64,000 nt of DNA from Hypomesus transpacificus. Lineage: Eukaryota; Chordata; Actinopteri; Osmeriformes; Osmeridae. The first letter of the stretch is position 1. Every line of letters begins with the position of its first letter. Below the pieces are notes generated by a model, which was not told the DNA's origin, ran no database searches, and worked only from the letters and a program-made list of their open reading frames with translations. The translations under genes and the position numbers were made by a program. The stretch covers positions 3,887,497 through 3,951,496 of the forward strand of contig NC_061080.1 of assembly GCF_021917145.1 (NCBI RefSeq), written 5' to 3'. This document shows, piece by piece, positions 44,795 to 56,938 of the stretch.

Positions 44795-47700
44795 ATGGCT
44801 GTTGCCCCTGAGCAGGAATTGGAGGAAAAATGGAAGAGGTGTGTATGTTTAAAAACTGATAACAATGAAAGACGCTGTGTTAGCGTGCTGTGATAGAGAA
44901 AACGAATGTCACCTGAGTCTAAAAGGGATCGTGTATCAGCACGTGCAGCTCAGCTGTCATTAAGGCTGTATGGGCCCATCGCCATGGTTTCCCAGAGCTT
45001 GACGTGTTTTCTCAAATTAAATAACTGGCAGAGAAATGATCATCCAGTTAAAAATGTAACTGTTAAAGTCAACAGGATGACATGCATTAAAGGTATTAAA
45101 GACGTTCAGACGGCGACATGATGATCCTAATTCACACAAGGTGGCAGTCGCGTTCCACTGTTGTAGCCAGGGTGAGACTAATTTATAGACCCGGATAGTT
45201 TTCGGCCCACGTCAACGTGTTTGTAAAGCTATCCTCCAATCTTCCAATCCCACAACATACTTAATCACGTTGCCACATAAACTACAATTTACTACAAACT
45301 CGACATTGATTGCTTTATTTTTCGCACTCCTGCCATATGTTTACAACAACTGTATTACTATGTATTCACTGGTTCTATAATGTGCCTTGCTGCGTTTGTA
45401 TGTCTTTATTTTATGCCGTGCATGTTCCTATCTGTCACCCCACCTTCTCTGCACCATTTTTTTGGTGAAGCAGAAGCCCTCCACGTGCCTGCTCACTGTG
45501 CTATGAAACTCAATTAAATATATTATCAAACTGTTAGGTTGCCACACCCTCTTGGAAATGTCGTGTGGAATGTTCAATGCTGTAGCAGAAAAAAACGGGA
45601 AAAAAACGCGCGCACTGATGCGTTTTGGCCTTTCCATCCCTCTCCTCAGAGGAGGAACTCGCGCTCGCTGCCAGCGCCGCTGGATGCGGGCCAGCCTGCC
45701 TGCCTCCCTTCCAGCCATTGATTTGTGAACATGTCGTGAACAAGCCGCTGATAATGGTATAATTCCATATCATGTCCCTATTCCCAGTGCCATCCTCTGG
45801 GCAGATTTGTGTCTGACTGCTGGGAAATAAAAGCCAAGCTGAAGGAAGAGCTGGGGGACTGCTTCAGACAGTCTCTTTTTCTTTTTTGTAACAAGCTGAG
45901 CAGCGCATAGGCCCAGCTTGACAACAATATTTATACCTTTCTCCCTGGCTTGTGGAATATGTATAGTGAATCAGTGTGAATGAAAGGGAGTTTTTACACC
46001 AGAGCCTTTATATGGTTACCCATGTCGATGTGCACAAAAGGTGTTGGTCAGGGAATCGTTGACTCTTTTGTCACCTCCACTGTGTGTGTTGTCTCTTATC
46101 TCCATCTCTCTCCACCTCATCTCTCTCCACCTCTCCCCACCTCTCTCCACCGCATCTCTCTCCATCTCTCTCCACCTCATCTCTCTCCACCTCTCTCCAT
46201 CTCTCTCCACCTCATCTCTCTCCACCTCTCTCCACCTCATCTCTCTCCACCTCTCTCCACCTCATCTCTCTCCACCTCACCTTTCTCCACCTCTCCTTCC
46301 CTCTTCCCCTCCACCCCCCTCTCGTCGGGCAGGGAGCAGGGCAGTCTGAGGCAGCAGCTGGTGGAGGAGGACACCGAGGAGTGGCAGAGGAGCCAGGACT
46401 TCTCTGGCCTGGAGAGGGTCGGGGGAGTGGACCTGTCCTTCATCAAAGGAGATGACGTCAACGCCTGCGCGCAGCTCGTGGTCCTCAGCTACCCCGGCCT
46501 GGAGGTGACTACCGAGTCAGGTGTATCTGGGTCATGTCAGGGCCCAGGACGTAGGTTTGGTTTGAACTGGGATTGACTCGCTGTCTACCTGTAAACCTGC
46601 CTGTCTGTTGGTCTCCTTTTTGTATCTCCCCCTCTAGCTGCTGTACGAGGACAGTCAGATGGTGACCCTGAGTGCCCCCTACATCGCTGGCTTCCTGGCC
46701 TTCCGGGAGACTCCCTGTCTCCTGGAGCTCCTGCGGCGTCTGGAGGCCACCCAGCCCAGCCTGCTACCTCAGGTCAGGGCCTGGCCGGCTGGTCCACACA
46801 GGCAATTAACTAGCATATGTGGACCCCCACACACACGCACACTGTGACACACACACTCACACCCACACTCACACAGGCACGACTAGACCATGTGGCGACC
46901 TATTTGCACATATTACATTTGCATATCTATTTAGTATATTATTAGACTATTACGATGTACTATATTTACACATTCTTACACTGAACATCATGTATCCCGG
47001 CTGCATGGGCAGGATTCATTTGATTGAGGTAGTCACGCAAATGCACAGGTGTTTTGGAAGTGTATCTAATGAATACAGTGGAGGCCAAGACATTCCACAT
47101 TTAGTTTCTAACTAGTAAGTTAGTTGGGAAAGTGTTGTCTCTCTGTGAGCTTGGCACCCATAGATTAAACTTCACTGTAATAAATCCATGTTTCAATGTG
47201 TCTCAACTCTCCTCTTTCGTCTCTCCCACTCTTCTGGTTAGTCATGGCCTGCACAAATCACTCACTCCCACTCTACCTTCTCATCCTGGCCTCCTTCCTT
47301 TCACATGCATTTACATAAGTATACACACATGGGGATGTACGTGCATGTACACATATACTCGCTCAAGACAGGATTGCACACACACACACACTCACTCACA
47401 CACACGCATTTCTGCAGCGTGCACTCTTCTCTAACACACACATTATGCATACTTCTCGAGCAAACACACAAACACAAACACACATGCATTACACATCTTG
47501 ACACACACACTTCATGGATTTATCACTGACATTTACCCGTGGACAGACCCGGTCGGCTCAGCTTTATAGTCTGCTTCTTAAGCGATCGCCCTCATGACTT
47601 ATGATTCACAGCAGAAATATGCCTGTAGAATCACCTTTAGCTGCAAGAAATCAGCGAGCGAGCGGGGTCGGCCAAGTCAGAATGTCAATATTCTTAAACT

Positions 47701-48359
47701 CCCACCTTTCAAACTAGGACGGAACTTTCTGTCGGTTTGCCAAGCTGCTTGGCTGGAGAAAACTAGAGCCCCGATATGGGTCCTCCATCACAGCCGAGTG
47801 CAGGGTTTCTAACGTAGCCTCTCTCCCCTGTCCCCCCGTCCCCCCCTGCAGGTGGTCCTGGTGGATGGGAACGGCCTCTTCCACCAAAGAGGTGAGTGTG
47901 ACGACTTACTGAAGCAGCATCTTCATCCTCGGTTGTCTTCATCCCTGTTTGGGTTTGGGTCCAGCACCTCATTTACATCCCTGTCATCCTTGCTGTATAT
48001 TGGATTGTTGTTTCCCTTCGGAAGGTAATGAGGTTTATACGACATTCGTCCCCTCGTGTCCAGATGTGTCACATTCAGCTCAGTTCGGATTAGGTTGGGT
48101 GCTTATCATCGCTGATATACTGACACCCTCTTCACAAAAGACGTTTGTCTCTTTTCTCTGTCCTGATGAAAGAGAGTTAACCATCTGGCCAGCTGGGACA
48201 CGCGTGCTGGTGCTCTAAAAGACATTTCCTTGTGTGTCCCCAGCAGAGTTTGGTCTGGCTTGTCACCTGGGGGTCCTGTCAGGGCTTCCCTGTGTGGGCG
48301 TGGCCAAAAACCTACTGCAGGTGCAGGGCGTGGCCAAGAGCGAGGAGCACGTCGCCCAG
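44795..48359 (+). CDS. endov: Endonuclease V (inosine-specific), first five exons; 3' part missing
   Basis: Coding exons 44795-44838, 46333-46504, 46638-46772, 47852-47891 and 48247-48359 join in phase to give 168 residues; human ENDOV has about 282. The start is MAVAPEQELEEKWKR. Conserved blocks are GGVDLSFIKGDD (first catalytic Asp), PYIAGFLAFRE (the family's PYxxGFLAFRE motif, catalytic Glu nearby), LVDGNGLFHQ (catalytic Asp) and FGLACHLGVLSGLPCVGVAK. The enzyme cleaves nucleic acid one base 3' of inosine; the vertebrate form prefers RNA. The fifth exon ends at a proper donor (CAG|GTGAGA), but no following exon (the region equivalent to the human ISVGHRMSL motif) is found before the N gap at 50557. 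The missing 3' half is most likely hidden by the gap rather than lost. At the fifth exon the acceptor 'cagcag' could be used three bases earlier. Confidence 0.93.
46107..46322. repeat. (CTCTCTCCACCTCAT)n array before endov exon 2
   Basis: Pyrimidine-rich tandem array with units of about 14-22 bases ('ctctctccacctcat'), ending next to the acceptor of the second endov coding exon at 46333. Confidence 0.9.
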
Positions 48360-49063
48360 GTGAGAGAGAGAGAAAGTCGCCGGTTACCATAGTTACCGTG
48401 TATGAATGTCGCTTCTTTGTGCTGCCTTAAAGGACATGTTCTTTTGTTTCCCTTTTCTTGCCTCAGCTGTCGTGGCTGTGTTCAGGTGTTTTTCTTTGTG
48501 GTGTTTTACTGACGGTGTCTCTGCGTACGGTTTTGCCCTTGGCCACAGAAAACTGTGAAAGGTACTGAGAAAATAATTCGATTTTGATTTTATAAGATTA
48601 GGCTTCGCTCCCAGTCATTGCCGATTAGAAATTTTTGTTGCGAGATGTTGGCTAAAGAAAAAGCCAAATGAGTAAGCTTTCTGCCAGTGATGTTTGCTCC
48701 AAGCCTATGCACGGTGTCCAAGTATGAGTGAGGTTTGAAGAATACAAAAACAACCTCAAATCTGTTTGTGCAGTGACTAATCTTCTCTTATTGAACAGAG
48801 ATTTATTATAAGCATAAATTGAAGGTAATTATTATGCAAATTTAGAAAATGGGCCTTTAAGAACTTTGGTGTGCTTTGCAGTTGTTGTTGTTGTTGAAAG
48901 GAACCACAAGCACAGGAGTTAATGACGTTATGTGAACACATATCTTGCTTCCACCACAGCAGAAGGTTAAGCAGTTAATTCCTGAATGCATTAAGGCTGT
49001 TTCCAATTTACAGGGTATTAGGAAAAGCTAATATTTTGCCCTTGCCCATTTGTGTGTGTGTAG

Positions 49064-49094
<31 letters not shown>

Positions 49095-50556
49095 TGTTCC
49101 TGCCTGTTTTCAATCTGTACCTCTCAAGAACAACTCATCCATCAGTAGACAACAATTATCTGTTCTTACACCTGACAACAGTGTAAGCCACACTGTTAAC
49201 CAGTCCAATGTTCAGTGGGGCCGTGGGGTTTAGAGACCCTGCACTGCACTTCACAAACTCAATTTCAAGGCAATAACCGCCATGCTAAAGATTCCCTGTG
49301 TGTTCATGTGTTAGCATAAAATGCTAATTTGAGCGCTTTGTGTTTCCTTGGAGCATTCCACCACAAGCGACCTCCACCTCACTTAGAAGCTTTTGTGCCC
49401 CTAAAGACCATGTTTTTTCATTTGATTCCATAGAATGGCACCGCGTCCTTGCCAGTGTTTATGGGCAGGGAAATGGATATTGTCTCTGAAATTGAATACA
49501 GTTCCACAAGCGGTTGCTGTTGCTAACCCGACTCCCAGGCGATTGCGTTGGTCTGGTTAGCCTGCCTTCTCCCGCTGCAGTGTGGATTGCAGTAAATGGG
49601 CTTTCCATGCCTGTTGATACCCTCTCAGCCTTGCAGCTGCTTTTAGCAGGTTTATCTCGGTGTCGGGTAACTTGTGTCTCCGGATACAGTCGTTCCTTCA
49701 GCATCACTCCAATGACTTTAAATGAGAACCAGGGACACCTGTCGTATTTGGTAGCATCCCTGCCTGTCCCGAGGGGGTCAAAGACACAGCGTATGTGTGA
49801 ATGTGTGTACATGGACCTGGCCAACGTGTTTTGCAGGTGGGTGTCGAGCCGTATGATTGATTGTGTGTGTGTGTGAGGTTTTGCCATACCAATGCGATCT
49901 ACGGAACATGACCCATGTTTACGTTCGGGTCTGCCGCCAGTCTGCAACTAGATAGGGCTCCTGGATGAACTCAGTAATACACTTACACATCAGGGACATG
50001 TACCCACCAGCAGAACCATGTATCATCTATTTATCCTTCCCTCTGACCCTCGGTTTCTATATTTGCACATGACTGTTCTTGCTGTCTTCATTGTGTTTGT
50101 CTCTCTTCTCCCGATCCCTCTCTCTTCCCTCCATCCCCCTCTCTTCCCTCCATCCCCTCTCTCTTCCCTCCATCCCCCTCTCTCTTCCCTCCATCCCCTC
50201 TCCCTTCCCTCCATCCCCTCTCTCTTCCCTCCATCCCCTCTCTCTTCCCTCCATCCCCTCTCTCTTCCCTCCATCCCCTCTCTCTTCCCTCCATCCCTCT
50301 CTCTTCCCTCCATCCCCTCTCTCTTCCCTCCATCTCCTCTCTCTTCCCTCCATCCCCTCTCCTTTCCCTCCACCCCTCTCTCTTCCCTCCATCCCCTCTC
50401 TCTTCTCTGTTTCTGGCTCAGAGTCAAGCCGCTGTGTTATTGATGGCTCGCCTGTCTGTTGTTCTGGCTCCGGGCCTACGGTAGCTACGCAAGGGCCAAT
50501 CTTCAATCACACACGCGCACACACGCGCACACACACACACACACACACACCCTGGT
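48360..50556. other. endov: endov intron up to the assembly gap
   Basis: No further endov exon is recognisable. Contents are AT-rich sequence, a short GT/GA microsatellite at 49053-49094, and a polypyrimidine array at 50107-50408 shortly before a CA repeat (50510-50550) that runs into the N gap. Confidence 0.6.
50107..50408. repeat. (CTCTCTTCCCTCCATCCC)n array
   Basis: About 300 bases of 18-bp-periodic pyrimidine repeat ('ctctcttccctccatccc'). Confidence 0.95.
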
Positions 50557-51056
50557 NNNNNNNNNNNNNNNNNNNNNNNNNNNNNNNNNNNNNNNNNNNN
50601 NNNNNNNNNNNNNNNNNNNNNNNNNNNNNNNNNNNNNNNNNNNNNNNNNNNNNNNNNNNNNNNNNNNNNNNNNNNNNNNNNNNNNNNNNNNNNNNNNNNN
50701 NNNNNNNNNNNNNNNNNNNNNNNNNNNNNNNNNNNNNNNNNNNNNNNNNNNNNNNNNNNNNNNNNNNNNNNNNNNNNNNNNNNNNNNNNNNNNNNNNNNN
50801 NNNNNNNNNNNNNNNNNNNNNNNNNNNNNNNNNNNNNNNNNNNNNNNNNNNNNNNNNNNNNNNNNNNNNNNNNNNNNNNNNNNNNNNNNNNNNNNNNNNN
50901 NNNNNNNNNNNNNNNNNNNNNNNNNNNNNNNNNNNNNNNNNNNNNNNNNNNNNNNNNNNNNNNNNNNNNNNNNNNNNNNNNNNNNNNNNNNNNNNNNNNN
51001 NNNNNNNNNNNNNNNNNNNNNNNNNNNNNNNNNNNNNNNNNNNNNNNNNNNNNNNN
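50557..51056. other. Assembly gap, exactly 500 N
   Basis: A run of 500 N, a round number typical of a placeholder gap of unknown true size. It is flanked on the left by a CA repeat. Genes on both sides are truncated toward it. Confidence 0.99.
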
Positions 51057-52065
51057 GACCCAAACCATCGCACGGCGGCGCGCTCGATCCACACGGCCAC
51101 CGGCAAAACATACATAAGCTCGGTTGTTTCAATATATTTGCATATTCGCGCCCACGCACTCGATCAAACAGTCGTTCGGTTCACACCTGTGGAGTCTCCC
51201 GACCTTTGACCTGTCCTGTTTGCACACGCGAGCGCATCATCAAACACTTTCCTCCCTTTGGCAAAGCGTTACTTTGGACCCCACCCCCCCACAGAGAGAA
51301 CTAAGCGCAATGATGCCGCAAAGTGCCCCATGAATCTTTGATCTCATGCTAATTTAGGAGTTCCCCTCCAGGCAGAGAGATGGTCGAGTCTCTGCTTCGC
51401 CCCTAAAGTTTACACACACACACACACAGCGACGCGCACGTATACAGGGACAGGGCGCCGCCTGTTTAGCTGTTGTTTCTTGAGTCACTCCAATCAATCA
51501 CTCGAGCTACTTATAGCCACGGGGCGTCTGAAGATGGTTTGTTCCACTGGATTCAGTGGGGCGTCTCACCCCAACACCAATGAACAGGGATCCTTGTCGA
51601 GAGCTCTTTTTTAATCGTATGTCCAGGGTTTATTTAGCTCCATTTCCTGTTCTCCCTCCCCGACCCTCTGGCAGGTGAAATGCCGTCCATTTTGGATGAA
51701 GCTGGATCGTAAACACTGAGGTCTGGTTCCCATGAAGCGTTGTGAATCGGCTCCTCGGTTCTCTGCAGCTCTGCGCCCCTTGTCACCCTGTTACATGACA
51801 GGCTGTCCTCGCAGCGTCACGGGCTTAGGGCGCCCCCCGGTGGTCGCTAGCGGCAGCTGCGACACGACACATAAATGATGCCATGCTTAATGGCAAAGGT
51901 TTCTTTGTCACGCTGTGGCGGTCAGGTTCTTTTTGTCGTTTCCCGGTCGTGTTCTGACTCTGGTCATGAATCTTCAGCCGAGGACGTTGCTGTAGTTGCC
52001 AGTCGTGATGTTAACCCTTTTGGACGTGTGCCTCCCCCCTCCCTCCCCCCTCCCTCCCCCCCCAG
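51057..52065. other. Right flank of gap, presumed rptor intron
   Basis: No exon recognised. It ends in C-rich 'ccctccccccc' sequence that forms the polypyrimidine tract of the first visible rptor exon. Confidence 0.5.
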
Positions 52066-53479
52066 TCGTGTGATGACGTACAGGGAACATGGAGCCTGGG
52101 TGGTCAAAGCCCACCTGCAGAAGGAGAAGGAGGGACACATTATCAGCGTCAGGTAATCTACCTCTCTCTCTCCCGCACACTCTTTCTCTCCCTTTGTCTC
52201 TCTTTCTCTTCCTCCCATCTCCTCCTCTCTCCTTTTCTCCCCCTTCCTCTTTCCCCCTCTCTCTCTCTCCCTCTCTCTCTCACTCTCCCTCTCTTAATCT
52301 CTCTCTCTTTCCCTTTTCTCAGTGTATGATCTAGGTAGGTGTGTAACAGACCAGGGTGTGTTAAGCGTTAACGGTGTGTGTGTGTGTGTATGTCCTGGTC
52401 TCTGCAGCGTGAACGGAGACGTGCGCTTCTTCGAGCCGCGGGCGCCCGACTCTGTGAACGTGCTGCAGACGGTGAAGGGGCTGACGGCGCTGGACATCCA
52501 CCCGCAGGCTAACCTGTTCGCCTGGTGAGCTGCCTCTCCCAGCCTGGCTCGTCCGTTGTAAGGCGGCCTCCTCAGGAGCCACTGGCTGGTTCTGTTCTCT
52601 CAAGACGCCAGGGCCAGTTCGAACTCTCAAGACGTTTTTGCCCTTCCATGTTTTAAGATATCTTTTTTGTCTTTTTCTTTACTCTCTCTGGCTCTCTCTG
52701 TCTCTCTCTGTCTCTATGTCTGTCTCTGTCTCTATCTCTGTCTCTCTCTGTCTCTCTCTGTGTCTCTGTCTCTGTCTCTCTCTCTCTCTGTCTCTCTCTG
52801 TGTCTCTGTCTCTCTCTGTGTCTCTGTGTCTCTGTCTCTCTCTCTGTCTCTCTCTGTGTCTCTGTCTCTCTCTCTGTCTCCCAGTGGGTCCATGAACCAG
52901 TTCATAGCGGTCTACAACGCCAACGGGGACATCATCAGCAACATCAAATACTACGACGGCTTCATGGGCCAGAGGATCGGAGCTATCAGCTGCCTGGCCT
53001 TCCATCCTTACTGGGTATCTGTCTGTTAGCCTAGAGATACTGTCATCCTTACTGGGATAGGGTTAGGTCTGTTAGCCTAGAGATACTGTCATCCTTACTG
53101 GGATAGGGTTAGGTCTGTTAGCCTAGTCACTCTGGAGTCGGGGTACCATCATCCCTACAGTATCACACAGTTAGCCCAAACTCTGCTCGGTACCTCACTG
53201 TGTGTACCTCAGTAACCTAGAGTCTTTATTCATCACAATACTGCTTCGATTGAGCGTCGCAATATAATGCATCATTTGACTTCATGTATTTAGCTTAATG
53301 CACTCGCTTTAAATCGCAGTCTCAGTTACGTTATAAGATTGCCGTGTGTATTCATGGACATTTTCTCTCCTGTCCTCTCTTCCTCCCTCTCCTTCTCTCC
53401 TCCTCTCCAGCCCCACTTGGCCGTGGGCAGCAACGATTACTACATGTCCATCTACTCAGCAGAGAAGCGTCTCAGATAA
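52066..53479 (+). CDS. rptor: Raptor (mTORC1 scaffold), last four exons only
   Basis: Exons 52066-52152, 52408-52524, 52885-53014 and 53411-53479 (TAA) join in phase, giving the C-terminal 133 residues of a protein of about 1,335 aa in vertebrates. They encode the final WD40 blades: VMTYREHGAWVVKAHLQ, ISVSVNGDVRFFEPR, VKGLTALDIHPQANL, NIKYYDGFMGQRIGAISCLA, and the terminal HLAVGSNDYYMSIYSAEKR. Raptor presents TOS-motif substrates to mTOR in mTORC1 on lysosomes; the WD40 propeller is its C-terminal module. The conserved N-terminal (caspase-like) domain, HEAT repeats and first WD40 blades are absent and must lie in, or be displaced by, the gap at 50557. Nothing suggests a pseudogene: all visible splice sites and frames are intact. 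Confidence 0.95.
52680..52882. repeat. (CTCTCTGT)n microsatellite at rptor acceptor
   Basis: Interrupted CT/GT repeat filling the intron 5' of the rptor exon that starts at 52885. Confidence 0.9.
53021..53125. repeat. 46-bp tandem duplication just after an rptor splice donor
   Basis: Two full copies and a third partial copy of a 46-bp unit beginning 'gtctgttagcctagagatac' and containing 'catccttactggg', the same sequence as the end of the adjacent exon (53001-53015). Confidence 0.9.
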
Positions 53480-56096
53480 CACCCCATCACTCACCCCCTC
53501 CCCCCAGTGTCCTCTCCCCTCAACCCCTGACCTTTGACCCTGCGACCCCTTACGACCCCTGGGATCCAGGATGTAAATGACTTCTACTGTACATATGCAA
53601 TTTACCAACCCTGAATGTCCTAGTGATGGCTGCTGACAAATTTATGTTGTGATGATGACGACGACGACTATATTATTATTATTATTGTTCATTCATATTC
53701 TTATTATGAAGCTATTGATTGTAGACTTGGCTGTGCTGAGCAGCTTGTATATTTAATTGCATATACAGATGATAGTAGGTCTATTTTAAAAAGTAGGTAC
53801 CGTCTTCGGGGTTGGTGTTCAAAAAAACGGCGATCGTCAGTACCCGGTCGAACTCTGGAACGACCCCTTAGCGCCAGGGGTCAGGGGTCGCGGAGAGGAG
53901 CGGAATCACTTGCTAAACACACAAACACCTGTGGGCAAAAACGCAGGCGTCCCCTCTACTTGGGACTCCCGGAGGCGGAGCCGGGACGTTCTGCCCCGCC
54001 TCTCCCCAGACGTTCCTGAGGAGAAGACCCACACCGCGGAGGGCTGCCCCGCCCCGGCGGCAGGAAGAGGCAGGCTGGAGGAACGCGCTTTGCTGAAACG
54101 GAGCACGGATAAGCCCCGGGATAAGGGACGTGGGGCCATGACCGACGCTCGTTAAAAGATATGCTTGCTACGGTGCCAGGACTTGTCCTCCCTTCAACCT
54201 CCCCTCTCCCTCCCCGTCCCCCCCCGTCCCCTGTCACGCTACCCTCTCCCTCCCCGCATCCCTCGCCCGCCTTTCCCTTCGCCTTCAATCCGAAACCCCC
54301 CCCCCGCCTCACCCCAGCGTGCCAAAATCCGTTGCCATGGTTACCCCTACAGCTTCCCAGCACAGCCCCAGAGTGTTTCCCTGCCTCGGCATGTGCACTC
54401 AGGAAACCCTCCGCGCTGTTGTGAAGCCCACCTTCTCCCAAAGCCTGAAGGCTAACCCACACCCTCTGCCCAGTGGACGGTTAACTTAACGGTAACAAGG
54501 GCCACCTGGGCCACTGAAATCTCCCCCCCCGTCCCCCAACAGGCACCTAGTGCTCCCTCTATCACTGACCTGCATAGCAATAAATGAAGGTGTGGACGCT
54601 GCAGCCCCCCCCCCCAGGTCCCGCTCCGCCTCGTCCATGCCTTCCCAGTGGGAAGCCGCTCAGCCCCAGGTAAGATGGAACTCAAGGCTGGGGACGTGAA
54701 GGAGTAGCTTCAGGAGGACTTACCAAAGCTAGGCCTCGCTAGAGGCTTTTGGAGAGCGGCCAAGACTGAGCCTCATATGATTCTACTGGGCCACTTCTAC
54801 CCTCCAGGCCCAAGTGGGCCACGCCCCCACAGTGACAGCAGCGACAGAAGAAGCCAAAGGGCAAGGCATTGTGGGCGATCAAGTCCCTTCTGGCTCTCTG
54901 CCTCACTACAGCTAGTTTTCCTTTATTCGTTTTCACTCGATGGAGGTCGGTTGCTCTGTTCCCTATCCTCTCTTTCTCCTTTTTTTTCTTTTATTAAGTC
55001 TTGATTTTAGCACGTTTCTTTTTTGGGGTTTGGTGTCCGTTAACAGGACGCGGAAGTGAACAATAGATCAAAGATGGCCGTTCGGGAGCGGCCCCAGACC
55101 TCCAACACCTACTGGATCCAGCAGATCAACTCTTTTAACACTGTGCGGCCTCGACGCATCGTTGCCCCTAGCCACGCCCAGTAGCCCACCGGGACGTAGC
55201 GGGGGGGGTCAAGCTCAGGTATCACATCGCGAGCCATCGGCAGGCAGCGCAGCCTCTGCTGGGTCTCAGCAACGACCCTGTGACCTGGACCTCCAGTCTC
55301 TCCTGAGGGAACGACCTGGACCTCTGGTCTCTCCGCTGGGTCGTTTATTTCTCGCGCCTTTTGACCCCTTTGAAACCGCATGCTGAGGAGAGAGTGGTTC
55401 TTTTGGTTTTTGCCCCAACAGCAGTATTGACGCCGACGTGCCTCTTCTCTGCGGTAACTTTATCCTTTCGTTTATTGGATTTCATTTGACTCGCTTTGCT
55501 TTTTATTTAATTTTTCTCTTCGTTTTTTTTTTTTTTTTTTTGTAATGATCTGTTTTTAATTCTGTTCAGTTGGCTGGCGTTTTGTACGTCTAGGCCTTGG
55601 TGGGGTGGAGAGAGGGGAAAGTCTTGGACGACATTGTGTGCGTCCTCCCCTCCACCCTCACCTTATTGCCTCGTAGTGCCCCAAGCTTGGCCTACCCCAG
55701 CTAAAGGACAACCAGATTTGCCTGTGGACTGAACCAAACTAGTAACACATGCCATTTATTCTGTGCAACTGTGACCTGCAGTCACCACGTAGCCCCCCTC
55801 CCCCTCTCCACTAAGCTCAGTAGCGCCCTCCGAGGGTTCGGAGGATGTACTGCGTCCTCCACGGCTTCACTGGCACAGCCAACCACTGTGTGCGTGTCAG
55901 TCCACGTTAGGAACCACACCTCTGAAGTAACCTGCTTTTTGAGTTTTAACATTTTAGAAATGGCGATGAAGACGAGAGAAACTTTCACCATGTAGAACAA
56001 AAAAAAAACTGAAAACAATCAGGTGTGTCTCTGTGACTGTAGACTGCTTGGCGGAATGTGGTTTATTAGACAGGAGATGAAATCAATGAAATAAAC
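53480..56096 (+). other. rptor: rptor 3' UTR and poly(A) signals
   Basis: About 2.6 kb without a convincing long reading frame, fairly GC-rich in the first half. AATAAA occurs at 54579-54584 and 56091-56096. Either could end the rptor transcript; human RPTOR also has a long 3' UTR. Contains a short ORF at 55074-55184, listed separately. Confidence 0.55.
55074..55184 (+). other. Short ORF with strong start context, 36 codons
   Basis: ATG in the context 'aagATGGcc', followed by 36 codons (MAVRERPQTSNTYWIQQI...) and TAG at 55182-55184. The composition (aromatic, charged, no low complexity) is unusual for UTR sequence. 'aagatggccg' also matches a YY1-type initiator. It may be chance or a small translated ORF in the long rptor 3' UTR. 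Confidence 0.2.
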
Positions 56097-56938
56097 CAAA
56101 TACACAAGACTTTCTCTTGTCACTCCTATATTTGTGTGTGTGTGTCTGTACTTGCATGTTTGTAGCAGACAGCTTGTCAAACTAAAGATCTGTTACGGAA
56201 AATGATCATGTTGATTAGAGACTTGAATTGAAATCATAATAAGATCAATCGTCCACAGTGAGCCTTCAAGATCTCTCCGTGATAAGATGGTTTAGAGAGC
56301 CAGTGCATCTCAGCAGACACATGAACATGAACGATCAGGAATACAAACAATCCATCACTGCTGTAGTTCAAGGTTGGTTTAGTTCAGAGGGTCTCTTTGG
56401 GCAAGGCTGAGATTTATGACAGTGAAAGGGAACCAACACAATGGGCATGTTAACTTAAGGAAACTAACTGAGCTAGATACACAGACGCAGGGGTACCCTG
56501 TGGCCTGTCCCCTCTCTGTGCCCAGGCCCCCACACACAGGGTCAGAGTTCACATCCGGACTAATAGACTAAGTAGACCGAGACAAACCACACATACTGGA
56601 CACACACGCACACACCCGGGGCGAGCGGAGAACATTCCACAACCGCCAAGAGTCTGTCGGCGTTGCACATCCTGAGGAAACAACAGTCACTTCCTGTCAA
56701 ATTAAGCCCGTGCTGAGAGCGAGTAGCGCTCACTGGCCGAGGTAGAGGGACCTCCCTATCCTCCACCCACCCCCCCTCCCTCTCTCCCTGTCCTCCACCC
56801 ATCCCTCCCTTCCTCCCCCCAGCGCCAGCCCTGTCCTCCGGCCCCCCAGGCTCCAGCCCTCACTCAGTGAACACCTCCGCCAGGCCAGCCAGGAACAGCA
56901 AGAGCCCAGGGAGAGCCCCCTGCAGCCCCTCACCCAGC

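Noticed and set aside
49459..49947. 162-codon minus-strand frame between endov exon 5 and the gap
   Set aside because: No match to the expected endov C-terminal motifs, wrong strand, contains microsatellite-derived His/Thr runs.
50079..51304. Frames of 200-376 codons crossing the N run
   Set aside because: Continuity is produced by unknown bases; flanks are repeat sequence with no homology.
53956..54462. 168-codon minus-strand frame
   Set aside because: GC-rich rptor 3' UTR; a plus-strand frame is equally open, Gly/Arg-rich composition, no recognisable domain or splice structure.
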